From assembly GCF_013072695.1 (NCBI RefSeq), contig NZ_LXUK01000001.1:1-64000 (forward strand): a stretch of 64,000 bases of DNA, in the 5' to 3' direction. The first letter of the stretch is position 1; each line of letters begins with the position of its first letter. The notes beneath the pieces were generated by a model. That model saw nothing but the letters and a program-made list of their open reading frames with translations. It searched no databases and had not been told where the DNA came from. Of this stretch, positions 1 through 8,676 are shown piece by piece. This DNA is from Acinetobacter sp. Ac_5812. GTDB lineage: Bacteria > Pseudomonadota > Gammaproteobacteria > Pseudomonadales > Moraxellaceae. The position numbers were made by a program, and so were the translations under genes.

Positions 1-981
1 CGCGATACAGTAAACGGTACATTGGAAGCAATTTCTGATTTAGCAGGTGCTGATATTGGTGGTGCTGCGGGTTCGCTCACAGGTGTTGTCGGCACATTGA
101 TTAATAATGGTTCAACGGCTTCTGGTCTGGTTCAGCATATTGCTGGTGACCTCACTGATGTCGGTGGCCTCATCGGCGGTGTAACTGGTGGTATCGGTGG
201 TGGCGAAGGTGGTCCTTTAGGTGCGATCACTGGCATTACTGGTGGTATTGGCGGTGGTGAAGGCGGTCCTCTTGGCGCGATCACAGGCATTATCGGCGGC
301 ATTACTGGCGGTATCGGTGGTGGTGATGGCGGTCCTTTAGGCGCGATCACTGGCATTATCGGTGGGATTACTGGCGGTATTGCTGGTGGTGATGGCGGTC
401 CTTTAGGCTCAATCTCTGACATCCTTGGTGGTATTACTGGCGGAATCGGTGGCGGTGAAGGCGGTCCTTTAGGCTCAATCACTGGTATTATCGGTAGTAT
501 CACTGGTGGAATTGGTGGCGGTGAAGGTGGTCCTTTAGGCGCGATCACTGGCATTATCGGTGGGATTACTGGCGGTATTGGTGGTGAAGGTGGTCTAAGT
601 GTGATTACAGATATTCTTGGAACCATTAATAATGGTGCAAATAGCGGAGACGTTATCGCAGGAATTGCTCAACCGATTCAAACGGTCATTAGCAATGGCA
701 ACATTGCAGTAGACACATTACAAGATCATGTCAGTACCCTATTCAGCGATGGTTCATTAGAGAGTATCAATAATCTAATTAGCGTCAGTGTTGGAAATGG
801 GGATTACAGTCTTCATGGTAGTATAGACGGAATTTTAGATGCATTGACTGGAACCGTCACTTCTGGCATCGCTGTAGGCGAACCAAATCCAAATGGTGGT
901 TCTTTAACAGATCTTGTATCTCTTCAATCCCCACTCAGCAGTCTTACAGATCATCTATTCAGTTCAGTGAATCACTTCTAA
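1..981 (+). CDS. Glycine-rich repeat protein, C-terminal part (cut by window edge)
   Basis: The reading frame is open from base 1, so the N-terminus and any signal peptide lie outside the window. The visible 326 residues are built round a repeat whose core is GGEGGPLGAITG followed by IIGGITGGIG. Six copies of the GGPLG core occur, spaced first by 54 bp and then four times by exactly 66 bp (about 199-540). After the repeats comes a non-repetitive stretch rich in Ile, Val, Asn and Ser, ending in ...VNHF. The composition (almost no charge, much Gly, Ile and Thr) suggests a structural, probably exported or surface protein, but I recognise no domain. The antisense Pro-rich open frame is a shadow of the repeat. 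A strong terminator follows. Function is unknown; copy number may vary between strains (inference). Confidence 0.75.
   Translation, partial: RDTVNGTLEAISDLAGADIGGAAGSLTGVVGTLINNGSTASGLVQHIAGDLTDVGGLIGGVTGGIGGGEGGPLGAITGITGGIGGGEGGPLGAITGIIGGITGGIGGGDGGPLGAITGIIGGITGGIAGGDGGPLGSISDILGGITGGIGGGEGGPLGSITGIIGSITGGIGGGEGGPLGAITGIIGGITGGIGGEGGLSVITDILGTINNGANSGDVIAGIAQPIQTVISNGNIAVDTLQDHVSTLFSDGSLESINNLISVSVGNGDYSLHGSIDGILDALTGTVTSGIAVGEPNPNGGSLTDLVSLQSPLSSLTDHLFSSVNHF
199..600 (+). repeat. In-frame 66-bp tandem repeats
   Basis: The GGTCCT core recurs at 211, 265, 331, 397, 463 and 529. The spacing is 54 bp once and then 66 bp four times. All units stay in frame and encode the Gly-rich 22-residue motif. 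Confidence 0.8.
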
Positions 982-993
982 AATAGATTAGCT

Positions 994-1023
994 AAAAAGC
1001 CGCTGATCTCAGCGGCTTTTTTT
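994..1023 (+). terminator. Rho-independent terminator of the glycine-rich gene
   Basis: Stem GCCGCTGA/TCAGCGGC with a 2-nt loop as written, flanked by A5 and a T7 tract, 12 bases after the stop codon. Confidence 0.9.
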
Positions 1024-1066
1024 ATATTTATTATTTAATTCATATTCAATCAAAAAACTCAGGCAC

Positions 1067-1090
1067 AAAAAAACCGCAATTAAGCGGTTT
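1067..1090 (-). terminator. Terminator of the tRNA cluster
   Basis: Read on the minus strand, AAACCGC pairs with GCGGTTT around a 6-nt loop and is followed by more Ts. It lies just downstream of the last tRNA-Arg. Confidence 0.8.
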
Positions 1091-1102
1091 CTTCTATTAA
1101 GT

Positions 1103-1179
1103 TGGTGCGCTCAGAGAGATTCGAACTCCCGACCCCTTAGTTCGTAGCCAAGTGCTCTATCCAGCTGAGCTATGAGCGC
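1103..1179 (-). tRNA. tRNA-Arg (ACG), copy 2
   Basis: A full cloverleaf can be drawn: acceptor GCGCTCA/TGAGCGC, D-arm, anticodon loop CTACGAA (anticodon ACG), T-arm with TTCGAAT, and an encoded CCA end. The first A of ACG would be deaminated to inosine to read CGN codons (established knowledge). It is identical in sequence to the neighbouring copy. Confidence 0.95.
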
Positions 1180-1225
1180 ATTACTTATGTGCCTATTCAG
1201 GCGTGTGTTACATTAAATCTTTACT

Positions 1226-1302
1226 TGGTGCGCTCAGAGAGATTCGAACTCCCGACCCCTTAGTTCGTAGCCAAGTGCTCTATCCAGCTGAGCTATGAGC
1301 GC
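1226..1302 (-). tRNA. tRNA-Arg (ACG), copy 1
   Basis: Same 77-nt sequence as the downstream copy, with anticodon loop CTACGAA and encoded CCA. It sits 11 nt after the tRNA-Ser gene and is probably cut from the same precursor. Confidence 0.95.
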
Positions 1303-1313
1303 TTTAAGTAAAG

Positions 1314-1403
1314 TGGCGGTGAGAGAGGGATTCGAACCCTCGGTACAGTTACCCGTACGCATCCTTAGCAGGGATGTGGTTTCAGCCACTCACCCATCTC
1401 ACC
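1314..1403 (-). tRNA. tRNA-Ser (GCT)
   Basis: A 90-nt class II tRNA with acceptor GGTGAGA/TCTCACC, anticodon stem CATCC/GGATG, loop CTGCTAA (anticodon GCT, reading AGC/AGT), a long variable arm, TTCGAAT and encoded CCA. It is the first tRNA of the minus-strand cluster. Confidence 0.95.
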
Positions 1404-1417
1404 GTAACACGAGCGCA

Positions 1418-1446
1418 ATAATACAAACTAAAACCACATTACACAA
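1418..1446 (-). promoter_or_regulatory. Promoter of the tRNA-Ser/Arg cluster
   Basis: On the minus strand TTGTGT (-35) is 17 bp from TATTAT (-10), followed by a GC-rich discriminator (GCGCTCG). Such discriminators are typical of stringently controlled stable-RNA promoters (established knowledge). The rest of 1447-1663 shows no gene; the rnr promoter must lie there. Confidence 0.6.
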
Positions 1447-1663
1447 GGGATGTTCCTGTTTTTTTCTACTTTTTAAGCTCAATCAAATGTTTTTTAACCA
1501 ATTTCCACATTTTTTCAGCATTTTTTAGTTCAACGCTTGTTAATATAGTGTTCTCTCCTTTATTCAGATCGGAGCAATAAACAGAATCTTGCAATCTTTG
1601 ACGTGCAGTTAGAGTTTGAATGACTTATGCTAAACCGATCTGCCAGATGTGAATTGAAACGAT

Positions 1664-4099
1664 ATGACTAAAAATTGGGCCGATCCCGAAGCAAAAGCAG
1701 AAGCGCAACGTTACGATAATCCTATTCCTAGCCGAACTCTTATTCTAACTACATTAGAACAATTACAAACTGCACAATCCCATGCAGAGCTGGTTGACCA
1801 CTTTAATATCCCCGATCAAAAAAGCATTGATGCCTTGAATCACCGTTTAAGCGCCATGGTTCGTGATGGGCAACTTATGAAGGATGGTTTTAAATACCAA
1901 CCGGCAACCGATCTGCCAACTCATGAAGCAACGGTCTATATCAATAGCAAAGGTCTAGGTACTGCCAATATTGCAGGTCAGGACGATATCCTTTTACCTG
2001 AACGTGAACTTCGCCTAGTTTTTAATGGCGACCGCGTTAAAGTGCGTCAAACCTCAGTTGATCGTAAAGGTAAGCCTTGGGGCTTTATTAGTGAAGTGGT
2101 ACAACATCGCGTTAAACAAATTATTGGTAAATTGTCTGAACATGAAGGTGAATACTTCATTCAACCAGGGAATCCAAACCAACATCAACCTATTACTTTA
2201 GAAAAAGAATTGATTGAGCATGCCAAGGCTAAAGTTGGGGATATGCTCCGTGTTGCAATTGATGACTATCCAACACGCGAAGAACTGGCGACAGGTCATA
2301 TCGTGCAATCGATGGCAGACAAAGCCGATACCGAGATTATTATTCCGCAGACCATCTTAGAGTTTGGTTTGCCATATGAGTTCCCTGATGCTGTCATTAA
2401 AGAAGCTGAAAGTTTTAAAGAACCTTCAGCAAAAGATCTGAAAGGACGTGTTGATTTACGTGATTTGCCATTAGTCACCATTGATGGTGAAGATGCTCGA
2501 GATTTTGACGATGCAGTCTTTGCAGAGAAACGTGCAGGCGGTGGTTATCGTGTTGTCGTTGCGATTGCCGATGTTAGTCATTATGTCCGTTTAGACTCTG
2601 CATTAAATGAAGAAGCAGAAGAACGTGGTACATCGGTTTATTTCCCGCACTTTGTATTGCCTATGCTTCCAGAAGCGCTATCAAATGGCTTGTGTTCTTT
2701 AAATCCGCATGTTGACCGTTTATGTATGGTCTGTGATTTAAAACTGTCTCGTGCAGGTAAAGTCACAGGTTATGAGTTCTACCCTGCGGTGATGCATTCC
2801 AAAGCTCGTCTGACTTATACCCAAGTTGGGCAGTATTTTGAGGGGGCAACCAATGCGATCCCTGAAGATAAGAGCATTCACAAGTCACTCAATACACTCT
2901 TCCAGCTTTATCAAACACTAAAAGGCTTACGCGCTGAACGTCATGCAATGGAATTTGAAACCATTGAAACCTATATGACTTTTGACGAGTTAGGTGGGAT
3001 CAAAGAAATCTTGCCACGTAGTCGTAACGATGCACATAAACTGATTGAAGAATGTATGCTGCTGGCCAACGTTGCTGCAGCAGAATATGCTTTAGAACAT
3101 GATATTCCGATGTTATATCGTGTGCACGAAGCACCAGAGTTTTCACGTATTCAGAAAGTGCGTGACTTTGTGAAATTGCTTGGTCTACCATTCCCTGAAC
3201 AGCCAACTCAAGCAGATTATCAAGCCGTCATTGAAGCAACCAAAGATCGTTTAGATGCACCAAGTATTCATGCGGTGTTGTTACGTTCGATGATGCAAGC
3301 CTACTATGGTGCGAAGAATGCAGGCCACTACGGTCTTGCTTATGAAGCCTATACCCACTTCACGTCACCGATTCGTCGTTATCCTGACTTATTATTACAC
3401 CGTGCGATCAAAGCGTATTTAGACAAAAAAGTGTATCCACTGTCAGGTGCCGCTTTAGATGATGCGGGTGAACATTTCTCCAAGACAGAACGTCGTGCTG
3501 ATGAAGCATCACGTAGTGTTACCATGTGGTTGAAATGCCACTATATGCAACAGCATATCGGTGATGAATTTGTCGGGGTAATCAGTGCTGTCACTGAGTT
3601 TGGTCTATTTGTCACACTCAAAGATTTATATGTCGATGGCATGATCCATGTCAGTCAGCTCGGTGAAGACTTCTTCCTTTATGATCAAGCCAGCCAAAGC
3701 TTGATTGGTCAAAACCGTGGACAGTCATTCAGTCTTGGTGATGAAGTGAAGATCCAAGTGGCAGGTGTCAACTTGGAAGAACGTAAAATTGACTTCCAAC
3801 TGGTACAACAGCTGACACATTTGGGTCGTGTAATTCGTCAGAAAGCACCACGTACTGCGAATCCTTCTAGCTCGAAGCGTGCTTCAGCAACTGAAGAAGT
3901 ATTTGGCAAACAGCCATCGACAACTTCTAAAGTCAGTGAAGATGGTGAAAAGCCTGTGCGTAAGAAAAAGGACAAAAATAGTCCAAGTTCTTATACCAAG
4001 AAGCCAAGTAAAAAATCTTCTGCTAAACCTGATAGTAAAGAGAAGGCGAAGAAAAAAGTGAAAAAGAAAAAGTCGAATGCGAAAGCAAAGGCTGAGTAA
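1664..4099 (+). CDS. rnr: Ribonuclease R
   Basis: Processive 3'-5' exoribonuclease that degrades structured RNA and takes part in RNA quality control. The 811 residues show the family order: N-terminal winged-helix region (about 20-80), two cold-shock/OB folds (about 80-230), the RNB catalytic domain (about 250-590), an S1 domain (about 640-725) and a Lys-rich tail (about 730-811). The active-site motif DGEDARDFDDA carries Asp274, Asp280, Asp282 and Asp283, the expected metal ligands. The basic tail, rich in KKK and SSAK runs, resembles the one that binds RNA and ribosomes in other RNase R proteins (inference). The start ATG is the first in frame. It stands alone, with its own terminator downstream. 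Length agrees with the family (about 800 aa). Confidence 0.96.
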   Translation: MTKNWADPEAKAEAQRYDNPIPSRTLILTTLEQLQTAQSHAELVDHFNIPDQKSIDALNHRLSAMVRDGQLMKDGFKYQPATDLPTHEATVYINSKGLGTANIAGQDDILLPERELRLVFNGDRVKVRQTSVDRKGKPWGFISEVVQHRVKQIIGKLSEHEGEYFIQPGNPNQHQPITLEKELIEHAKAKVGDMLRVAIDDYPTREELATGHIVQSMADKADTEIIIPQTILEFGLPYEFPDAVIKEAESFKEPSAKDLKGRVDLRDLPLVTIDGEDARDFDDAVFAEKRAGGGYRVVVAIADVSHYVRLDSALNEEAEERGTSVYFPHFVLPMLPEALSNGLCSLNPHVDRLCMVCDLKLSRAGKVTGYEFYPAVMHSKARLTYTQVGQYFEGATNAIPEDKSIHKSLNTLFQLYQTLKGLRAERHAMEFETIETYMTFDELGGIKEILPRSRNDAHKLIEECMLLANVAAAEYALEHDIPMLYRVHEAPEFSRIQKVRDFVKLLGLPFPEQPTQADYQAVIEATKDRLDAPSIHAVLLRSMMQAYYGAKNAGHYGLAYEAYTHFTSPIRRYPDLLLHRAIKAYLDKKVYPLSGAALDDAGEHFSKTERRADEASRSVTMWLKCHYMQQHIGDEFVGVISAVTEFGLFVTLKDLYVDGMIHVSQLGEDFFLYDQASQSLIGQNRGQSFSLGDEVKIQVAGVNLEERKIDFQLVQQLTHLGRVIRQKAPRTANPSSSKRASATEEVFGKQPSTTSKVSEDGEKPVRKKKDKNSPSSYTKKPSKKSSAKPDSKEKAKKKVKKKKSNAKAKAE

Positions 4100-4110
4100 T
4101 TTTAAAAAAC

Positions 4111-4138
4111 AAGAGAGCTTCGGCTCTCTTATTTTTTG
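4111..4138 (+). terminator. rnr terminator
   Basis: AAGAGAGC/GCTCTCTT stem closed by a TTCG tetraloop, followed by ATTTTTTG. Confidence 0.9.
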
Positions 4139-4185
4139 TTATATAATGAATAGATAGACTATTTCTAAATATAAATAAAATCCGA

Positions 4186-4772
4186 ATGACTCACTACCGT
4201 ATCACAAAATATTATTATCACCATTACTTATCTATTCTCTTTTTTTTCTCACAATAGGTGCAGCTATTTCTGTATTTTGGAGTAATTTTTCACCTCGCTA
4301 TACGGTAAAAATTGTCACCTTGATCTTTGCTGGTTTTCTCTATGCCTTACTCCTTATTTATTTTCTCTATTTGAAAAAGAGACAGGAATGGGTGATCCCT
4401 AGACACTGGGAGCGTGTACAAAAACAACCTAAGCGTCATGCTTTATTTATTTTCCCTTTATTTATTATTCCCATACTCTGGCTCAACTTGGCAAGTAAGC
4501 TTCCAATGATCTGGACATATACGCTAGGAAAACCTCAAATCATAGAAATATCAGCACAAGCCGTAAAAAGGCGCTCTAAAAATACCGATCTTTATTCTTT
4601 TCAAACAATATATTCAGGGATCCCTATTTTCAGAATTACATCAAAACAATATGTAATGTATAGGGACCATCAACTCAAATTAAAGCTATCTACCCGTCAC
4701 AGCACATTCGGTACATATGTACTGTCGATTGATGAAATTCAGATCACAACGCAAAACCCAATGAATAAATAA
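4186..4772 (+). pseudogene. Small membrane protein split by a frameshift in a T8 tract
   Basis: The only ATG with a sensible upstream region (4186) opens a frame that stops at TAG 4255-4257. Just before this lies a run of eight Ts (4240-4247). From the tract onward the -1 frame is open to 4772 and has no ATG start of its own. Reading through a -1 shift, or restoring one T, gives a 195-residue protein with about three hydrophobic helices. These are near residues 14-33, 40-60 and 83-101 and are followed by a soluble tail. The zero-frame codons at the end of the tract form U UUU UUC (4242-4248), a classical slippery heptamer. It may be a broken gene, a slippage-expressed gene or a sequencing error. 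Function is not recognised. Confidence 0.55.
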
Positions 4773-4848
4773 TCAATCAACCTTGATTTCTCACCTCCGA
4801 AGCCCTACATCTATAACTATGTTTAAAGATGAATATGGCAAAAATACA

Positions 4849-6888
4849 ATGACACTCCAGCAAGCGACACTTCCCGTTCCTCAATTTGATCAAATTCAAC
4901 TTGCCGATTTAAAACAACAGATTGAACAGACCATCAAAAACGGTCAAAACTTCTTAAATCAACTCAATGAAGTTCCGCAAGGCCCTGAAGCCCAACTGGC
5001 AACCTTGGCAGAAGTCGATCAACTTGAAAATAACATGAGTGAATCGTGGGGGATTTTGTCACATCTCAATGCCGTGATGAACAATGCGGAAACCCGTGAA
5101 GTCTACCAAGCCCTGTTACCGAGTCTAAGTGAATACTATACGCAACTAGGTCAACATACGGCACTGTATCAGACCTATCAACAGATTCATGACAGTGCAG
5201 CGTTTCAAACGCTGAGCGAAGCGCAACAAAGTGCCATTAAACTCGCGCTACGTGATTTTAAACTGTCAGGTGTTGCACTGGAAGGTGAAGCCAAAAAACG
5301 TTATGCCGAAATCTCAGCACGTTTATCCCAGTTGTCTTCAGACTTTTCGAACCATGTACTCGATGCAACCCAAGCTTACTTCAAGCCTTTGACCGAAGCA
5401 CAACTCAAAGGCCTACCGCAAAGCAGTGTTGAATTATTAAAACAATATGGGCAACAACGTGAGCTTGAGCAAGCTGTTGCCACACTCGACTTCCCTGCTT
5501 ATTTTGCCATTTTGACCTATGCCGATGAGCGTGAATTAAGAGAAGAGCTGTATAAGGCCTATGTCACCCGTGCCTCAGAACAATCCGACCAAACAGAATT
5601 TGACAATACCCCAGTGATGGAGGAAATCCTGAGCTTGCGTCAAGAAATGGCGCAACTACTTGGCTTTAATAACTTTGCTGAATATTCTCTTGCCAGCAAA
5701 ATGGCACCTGATGTCGAAACCGTAGATAAATTCTTGGTTGATCTTGCAGAACATGCGCGTACTCCAGCACTTGCTGAAATTGCAGAACTCAAAGAGATTG
5801 CACAACAAGATGGTATTACAGACTTAAAACCTTGGGATGCGACCTACTATTCTGAAAAGTTGAAACAGCAACAGTTCAATCTTTCTCAAGAAGCGCTTAA
5901 ACCGTATTTCCCTGCACCAAAAGTGGTACAAGGTTTATTCCAGATCGTGCAACGCCTTTACGGGATCCAGATCGTTGAGCGCCAAGCCCCTGTCTGGCAA
6001 AATGATGTCCGTTATTTCGAAATTGAAGATCAAGGCCAAGTGGTCGGCGGTTTCTACTTTGATTTATATGCACGAAATGGCAAACGTGGTGGTGCATGGA
6101 TGAGCGGTTTCCGTTCTCGTGTACAAACAGTCAATGGTCTACAAAAACCAATTTGCTACATGGTCTGTAACTTCACCCCACCGATTGGCGATCAACCTGC
6201 GCTACTGACTCATGATGAAGTGATTACTTTGTTCCATGAGTTTGGTCATGGCTTACATCATATGCTCACCGAAGTGGATAACATCTCGGTTGCAGGGACA
6301 CACGGTGTGGCATGGGATGCGGTGGAATTACCAAGTCAGTTTATGGAATTCTGGGCATGGGACAATGAAAGTCTAGATGTACTCAGCGAGCACACTGAAA
6401 CCAAACAAACCTTACCGCAAGAATTGCTATCTGCGTTGTTGAATGCTCGTTTCTTCCAGTCGGGTATGCAAACCTTGCGTCAGATTGAATTTGCATTGTT
6501 TGACCTGAGTATTCACCACCAAGCACCAGCCTTAAACAGTCAGCAAATTCAAGCCACACTGGATGATATTCGCGCTAAATTTGCCGTGGTTCCAGCTGTA
6601 CCGTATAACCGTTTCCAACATAGCTTTAGCCACATTTTTGCAGGCGGTTATGCGGCAGGCTACTACTCTTATAAATGGGCAGAAGTTTTGGCCAGTGATG
6701 CATTTGACCGTTTCGAAAGCGAAGGTGTTTTTAACACCGAGACCGGAAAAGAGTTTAGAAAGTTTATTCTAGCAGTTGGCGGAAAAGATACAGCGCTTGA
6801 TGCGTTTCGCAATTTCCGAAAAAGAGAACCAAAAATAGATGCATTATTACGTCATCAAGGTTGGACGAACACCGATAAAAGCGCTTAA
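4849..6888 (+). CDS. prlC: Oligopeptidase A (M3 family zinc metallopeptidase)
   Basis: Cytoplasmic zinc peptidase that degrades short peptides, including cleaved signal peptides. The thermolysin-like zinc motif HEFGH is at residues 463-467, with the further Glu-bearing helix (AVELPSQFME) downstream as in M3 enzymes. The start at 4849 gives 679 residues, matching the family (about 680); upstream in-frame starts at 4783 and 4819 would add 22 or 10 residues without homology-like character and without a good ribosome-binding site. It is followed after 38 bp by a YheV-like gene. Confidence 0.92.
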   Translation: MTLQQATLPVPQFDQIQLADLKQQIEQTIKNGQNFLNQLNEVPQGPEAQLATLAEVDQLENNMSESWGILSHLNAVMNNAETREVYQALLPSLSEYYTQLGQHTALYQTYQQIHDSAAFQTLSEAQQSAIKLALRDFKLSGVALEGEAKKRYAEISARLSQLSSDFSNHVLDATQAYFKPLTEAQLKGLPQSSVELLKQYGQQRELEQAVATLDFPAYFAILTYADERELREELYKAYVTRASEQSDQTEFDNTPVMEEILSLRQEMAQLLGFNNFAEYSLASKMAPDVETVDKFLVDLAEHARTPALAEIAELKEIAQQDGITDLKPWDATYYSEKLKQQQFNLSQEALKPYFPAPKVVQGLFQIVQRLYGIQIVERQAPVWQNDVRYFEIEDQGQVVGGFYFDLYARNGKRGGAWMSGFRSRVQTVNGLQKPICYMVCNFTPPIGDQPALLTHDEVITLFHEFGHGLHHMLTEVDNISVAGTHGVAWDAVELPSQFMEFWAWDNESLDVLSEHTETKQTLPQELLSALLNARFFQSGMQTLRQIEFALFDLSIHHQAPALNSQQIQATLDDIRAKFAVVPAVPYNRFQHSFSHIFAGGYAAGYYSYKWAEVLASDAFDRFESEGVFNTETGKEFRKFILAVGGKDTALDAFRNFRKREPKIDALLRHQGWTNTDKSA

Positions 6889-6926
6889 ACTACGTCATTA
6901 TTGTTCACAGGGTGTAATTAACTGAC

Positions 6927-7133
6927 ATGAAAAGACAGTTCATCGCGGGCGCAAAATGCCCGAAATGTGGGGCCTTAGATCGTGTGGTTAAGATCATCAC
7001 TGTGGATGACGAGTGGATTGAATGTATCGAATGTGCTTATAGCGAAAAACGCCCAACCCATGTGGAACAGGCACAACCCGCTGAGCCAGATGAAATCGGG
7101 GTGATACAATTCAAACCTCGTCATTTTGACTAG
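6927..7133 (+). CDS. YheV-like zinc-ribbon protein
   Basis: A 68-residue protein with two CxxC pairs, Cys11/Cys14 and Cys33/Cys36, which should bind one zinc ion, and the closing segment VIQFKPRHF. This layout fits the YheV family of small proteins of unknown function (established family, function not known). It lies 38 bp after prlC and 13 bp before the next gene, so the three are probably co-transcribed. Confidence 0.8.
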   Translation: MKRQFIAGAKCPKCGALDRVVKIITVDDEWIECIECAYSEKRPTHVEQAQPAEPDEIGVIQFKPRHFD

Positions 7134-7146
7134 AAGGTTAAAAGTG

Positions 7147-7599
7147 ATGTCCACATACCAAACAGAAAATTCCAAATTATTATGGATGATAATTGGTGGA
7201 ATTAGTATTGTCGTGGTGCTGTTCCTTGCTGTGCAATGGTTCTTAGCTCAAAAAGATCAGCAAGCCACAACCTCCGCACCGACTCAGCCTGTTGCTGAAA
7301 AAAGCGTTACCCCAGCACCAACTGAAGCCGCAGCTACAGCTGAAGAAGTAACGACGGCGAGCAGTGATGTCGCTGCACCGATCCAATTGGTTGAAGAGTC
7401 GATTGTGAAAGCACCTCTGCCTGCAAATGATAGCTTGGCTAAAGAAGAAATTGCTAAACTGGATGATATTCATCAACAACTGCAAGACCAGCAACATGAT
7501 TTGAAACAGCAAAATAGCGATGTAGATACTTTACTGAAGCTGAAAGAAGATCAAATCAAACTTTTAGAAGCCCAGATTGCGGCTCAAAACCACTCTTAA
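7147..7599 (+). CDS. Membrane-anchored coiled-coil protein
   Basis: About 150 residues: a short polar N-terminus, one transmembrane helix (about residues 11-34), an Ala/Thr/Pro/Glu-rich linker, then a Gln/Lys/Asp-rich segment likely to form a coiled coil (about 105-148). The topology suggests a periplasmic C-terminus. ATG 7147 is chosen because AAGG at 7133-7136 stands about 10 bp upstream; GTG 7144 is also in frame. I do not recognise the family; the position after the YheV-like gene suggests an operon with prlC but no clear role. Confidence 0.65.
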   Translation: MSTYQTENSKLLWMIIGGISIVVVLFLAVQWFLAQKDQQATTSAPTQPVAEKSVTPAPTEAAATAEEVTTASSDVAAPIQLVEESIVKAPLPANDSLAKEEIAKLDDIHQQLQDQQHDLKQQNSDVDTLLKLKEDQIKLLEAQIAAQNHS

Positions 7600-7602
7600 A
7601 AT

Positions 7603-7634
7603 AAAAAAGCTTTAACCCCCGTTAAAGCTTTTTT
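7603..7634. terminator. Bidirectional terminator
   Basis: AAAAAAGCTTTAAC paired with GTTAAAGCTTTTTT around CCCC. It serves the convergent genes ending at 7599 (+) and 7648 (-). Confidence 0.9.
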
Positions 7635-7647
7635 CTTAACTGTATTT

Positions 7648-8562
7648 TTAATCTAAAATGTGTTTTGAGGCTGATTTAAATTGAATCGGTTTCTGAATGG
7701 TTTGCGCAATCAAAATCCCCAGCAAGGTTAAGCCACCACCTATATAGTGGAACAACTGCAAATGCTCGCCCAGCAAAGCCACCGCAATCAGCGCAGTAAA
7801 TAAGGGCAATAGATTCATAAAGATACTATTTCGATTCGGTCCTAAATGTCTCACCCCCTCTATCCATAAATACGACAACAATACTGAAGAAAAAATACTG
7901 GCGTAGACAATTAGTGGAATGGTCTGTTGATTCAGTTGCATCTGCGAAGCAGGCAAAAATATAAAAAATGGCAATACATAAACAATGGCAAAACTGGATT
8001 GCACAAAATTCGATTGCCACGCAGGAATCGGCATTTTCCAACGTTTCAGTAATACACCATATAAGGCATAACCTGCCGCAGCAATGAGCATCAAACCATC
8101 ACCCAAATGTACGCCTTGCTTCCAGATATCGGTAATTGAACCATGACTTAACAAATACAAAATGCCATAAAAAGATAGAGCGCCTCCGAACAACATGCCA
8201 TAGCTCAGCCGAGCTTTCAGCATCACACTACTTAAAATCATGGTCAGTAAAGGAATCAAGGCGGTAACAATCGCCATATTGGTCGCCGTTGTGGTGGATG
8301 CTGCCTGATAAGACAAGAACTGGAATAGAGATACGGACAGAAAACCACCCAATGCCAATTGTTTCCAATACTGCTTGATCGTGTGTCGATTGTTCCAAAC
8401 CGGAATCAACACAAAGGTACTCATCACCGCGAGCGCCAACACCAGACGATAAAAAGTAATGGCGACAGGAGAAATGGCATGGCTGGCCATTTTAGAGACC
8501 ACCACATTGCCCGCCCAGAACAAAATGGCAAATAACGGATAAAAATAAGCTTTCTGAAACAT
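7648..8562 (-). CDS. DMT-superfamily (EamA) transporter
   Basis: An inner-membrane protein of 304 residues with about ten hydrophobic helices arranged as two EamA halves, the usual plan of metabolite exporters of the drug/metabolite family. The first half begins YPLFAILFWAGNVV and the second contains YALYGVLLKRW, both typical EamA signatures. It is divergent from an AraC-type regulator 114 bp away that may control it (inference from context). The substrate cannot be told from sequence. Confidence 0.85.
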   Translation of the reverse strand: MFQKAYFYPLFAILFWAGNVVVSKMASHAISPVAITFYRLVLALAVMSTFVLIPVWNNRHTIKQYWKQLALGGFLSVSLFQFLSYQAASTTTATNMAIVTALIPLLTMILSSVMLKARLSYGMLFGGALSFYGILYLLSHGSITDIWKQGVHLGDGLMLIAAAGYALYGVLLKRWKMPIPAWQSNFVQSSFAIVYVLPFFIFLPASQMQLNQQTIPLIVYASIFSSVLLSYLWIEGVRHLGPNRNSIFMNLLPLFTALIAVALLGEHLQLFHYIGGGLTLLGILIAQTIQKPIQFKSASKHILD

Positions 8563-8621
8563 GTGCTAGACCTATACATTGCGGTATTGATCATGCTAAA
8601 AAACAATCAATTTATAATTTC

Positions 8622-8646
8622 TCGATAATAAGACGATTACTATCGA
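8622..8646. promoter_or_regulatory. Inverted repeat between DMT gene and AraC-type gene
   Basis: TCGATA (8622-8627) and TATCGA (8641-8646) form perfect inverted half-sites, 19 bp centre to centre, in the divergent intergenic region. It is a candidate operator for the adjacent regulator; AraC proteins more often bind direct repeats, so this is tentative. Confidence 0.35.
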
Positions 8647-8676
8647 AAAACAGACAATTTATCTGAGGTACTTACG

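Noticed and set aside
132..626. Long minus-strand Pro-rich open frame
   Set aside because: It is the antisense reading of the glycine-codon repeats (GGN read as NCC), with no ribosome-binding site.
1103..1302. Duplicated tRNA-Arg as attachment site of a mobile element
   Set aside because: Both copies are complete, closely spaced and share a promoter; there is no integrase or foreign-looking DNA next to them.
1295..1528. Plus-strand open frame of 77 codons
   Set aside because: It runs across the tRNA-Ser gene on the opposite strand and into low-complexity T-rich sequence.
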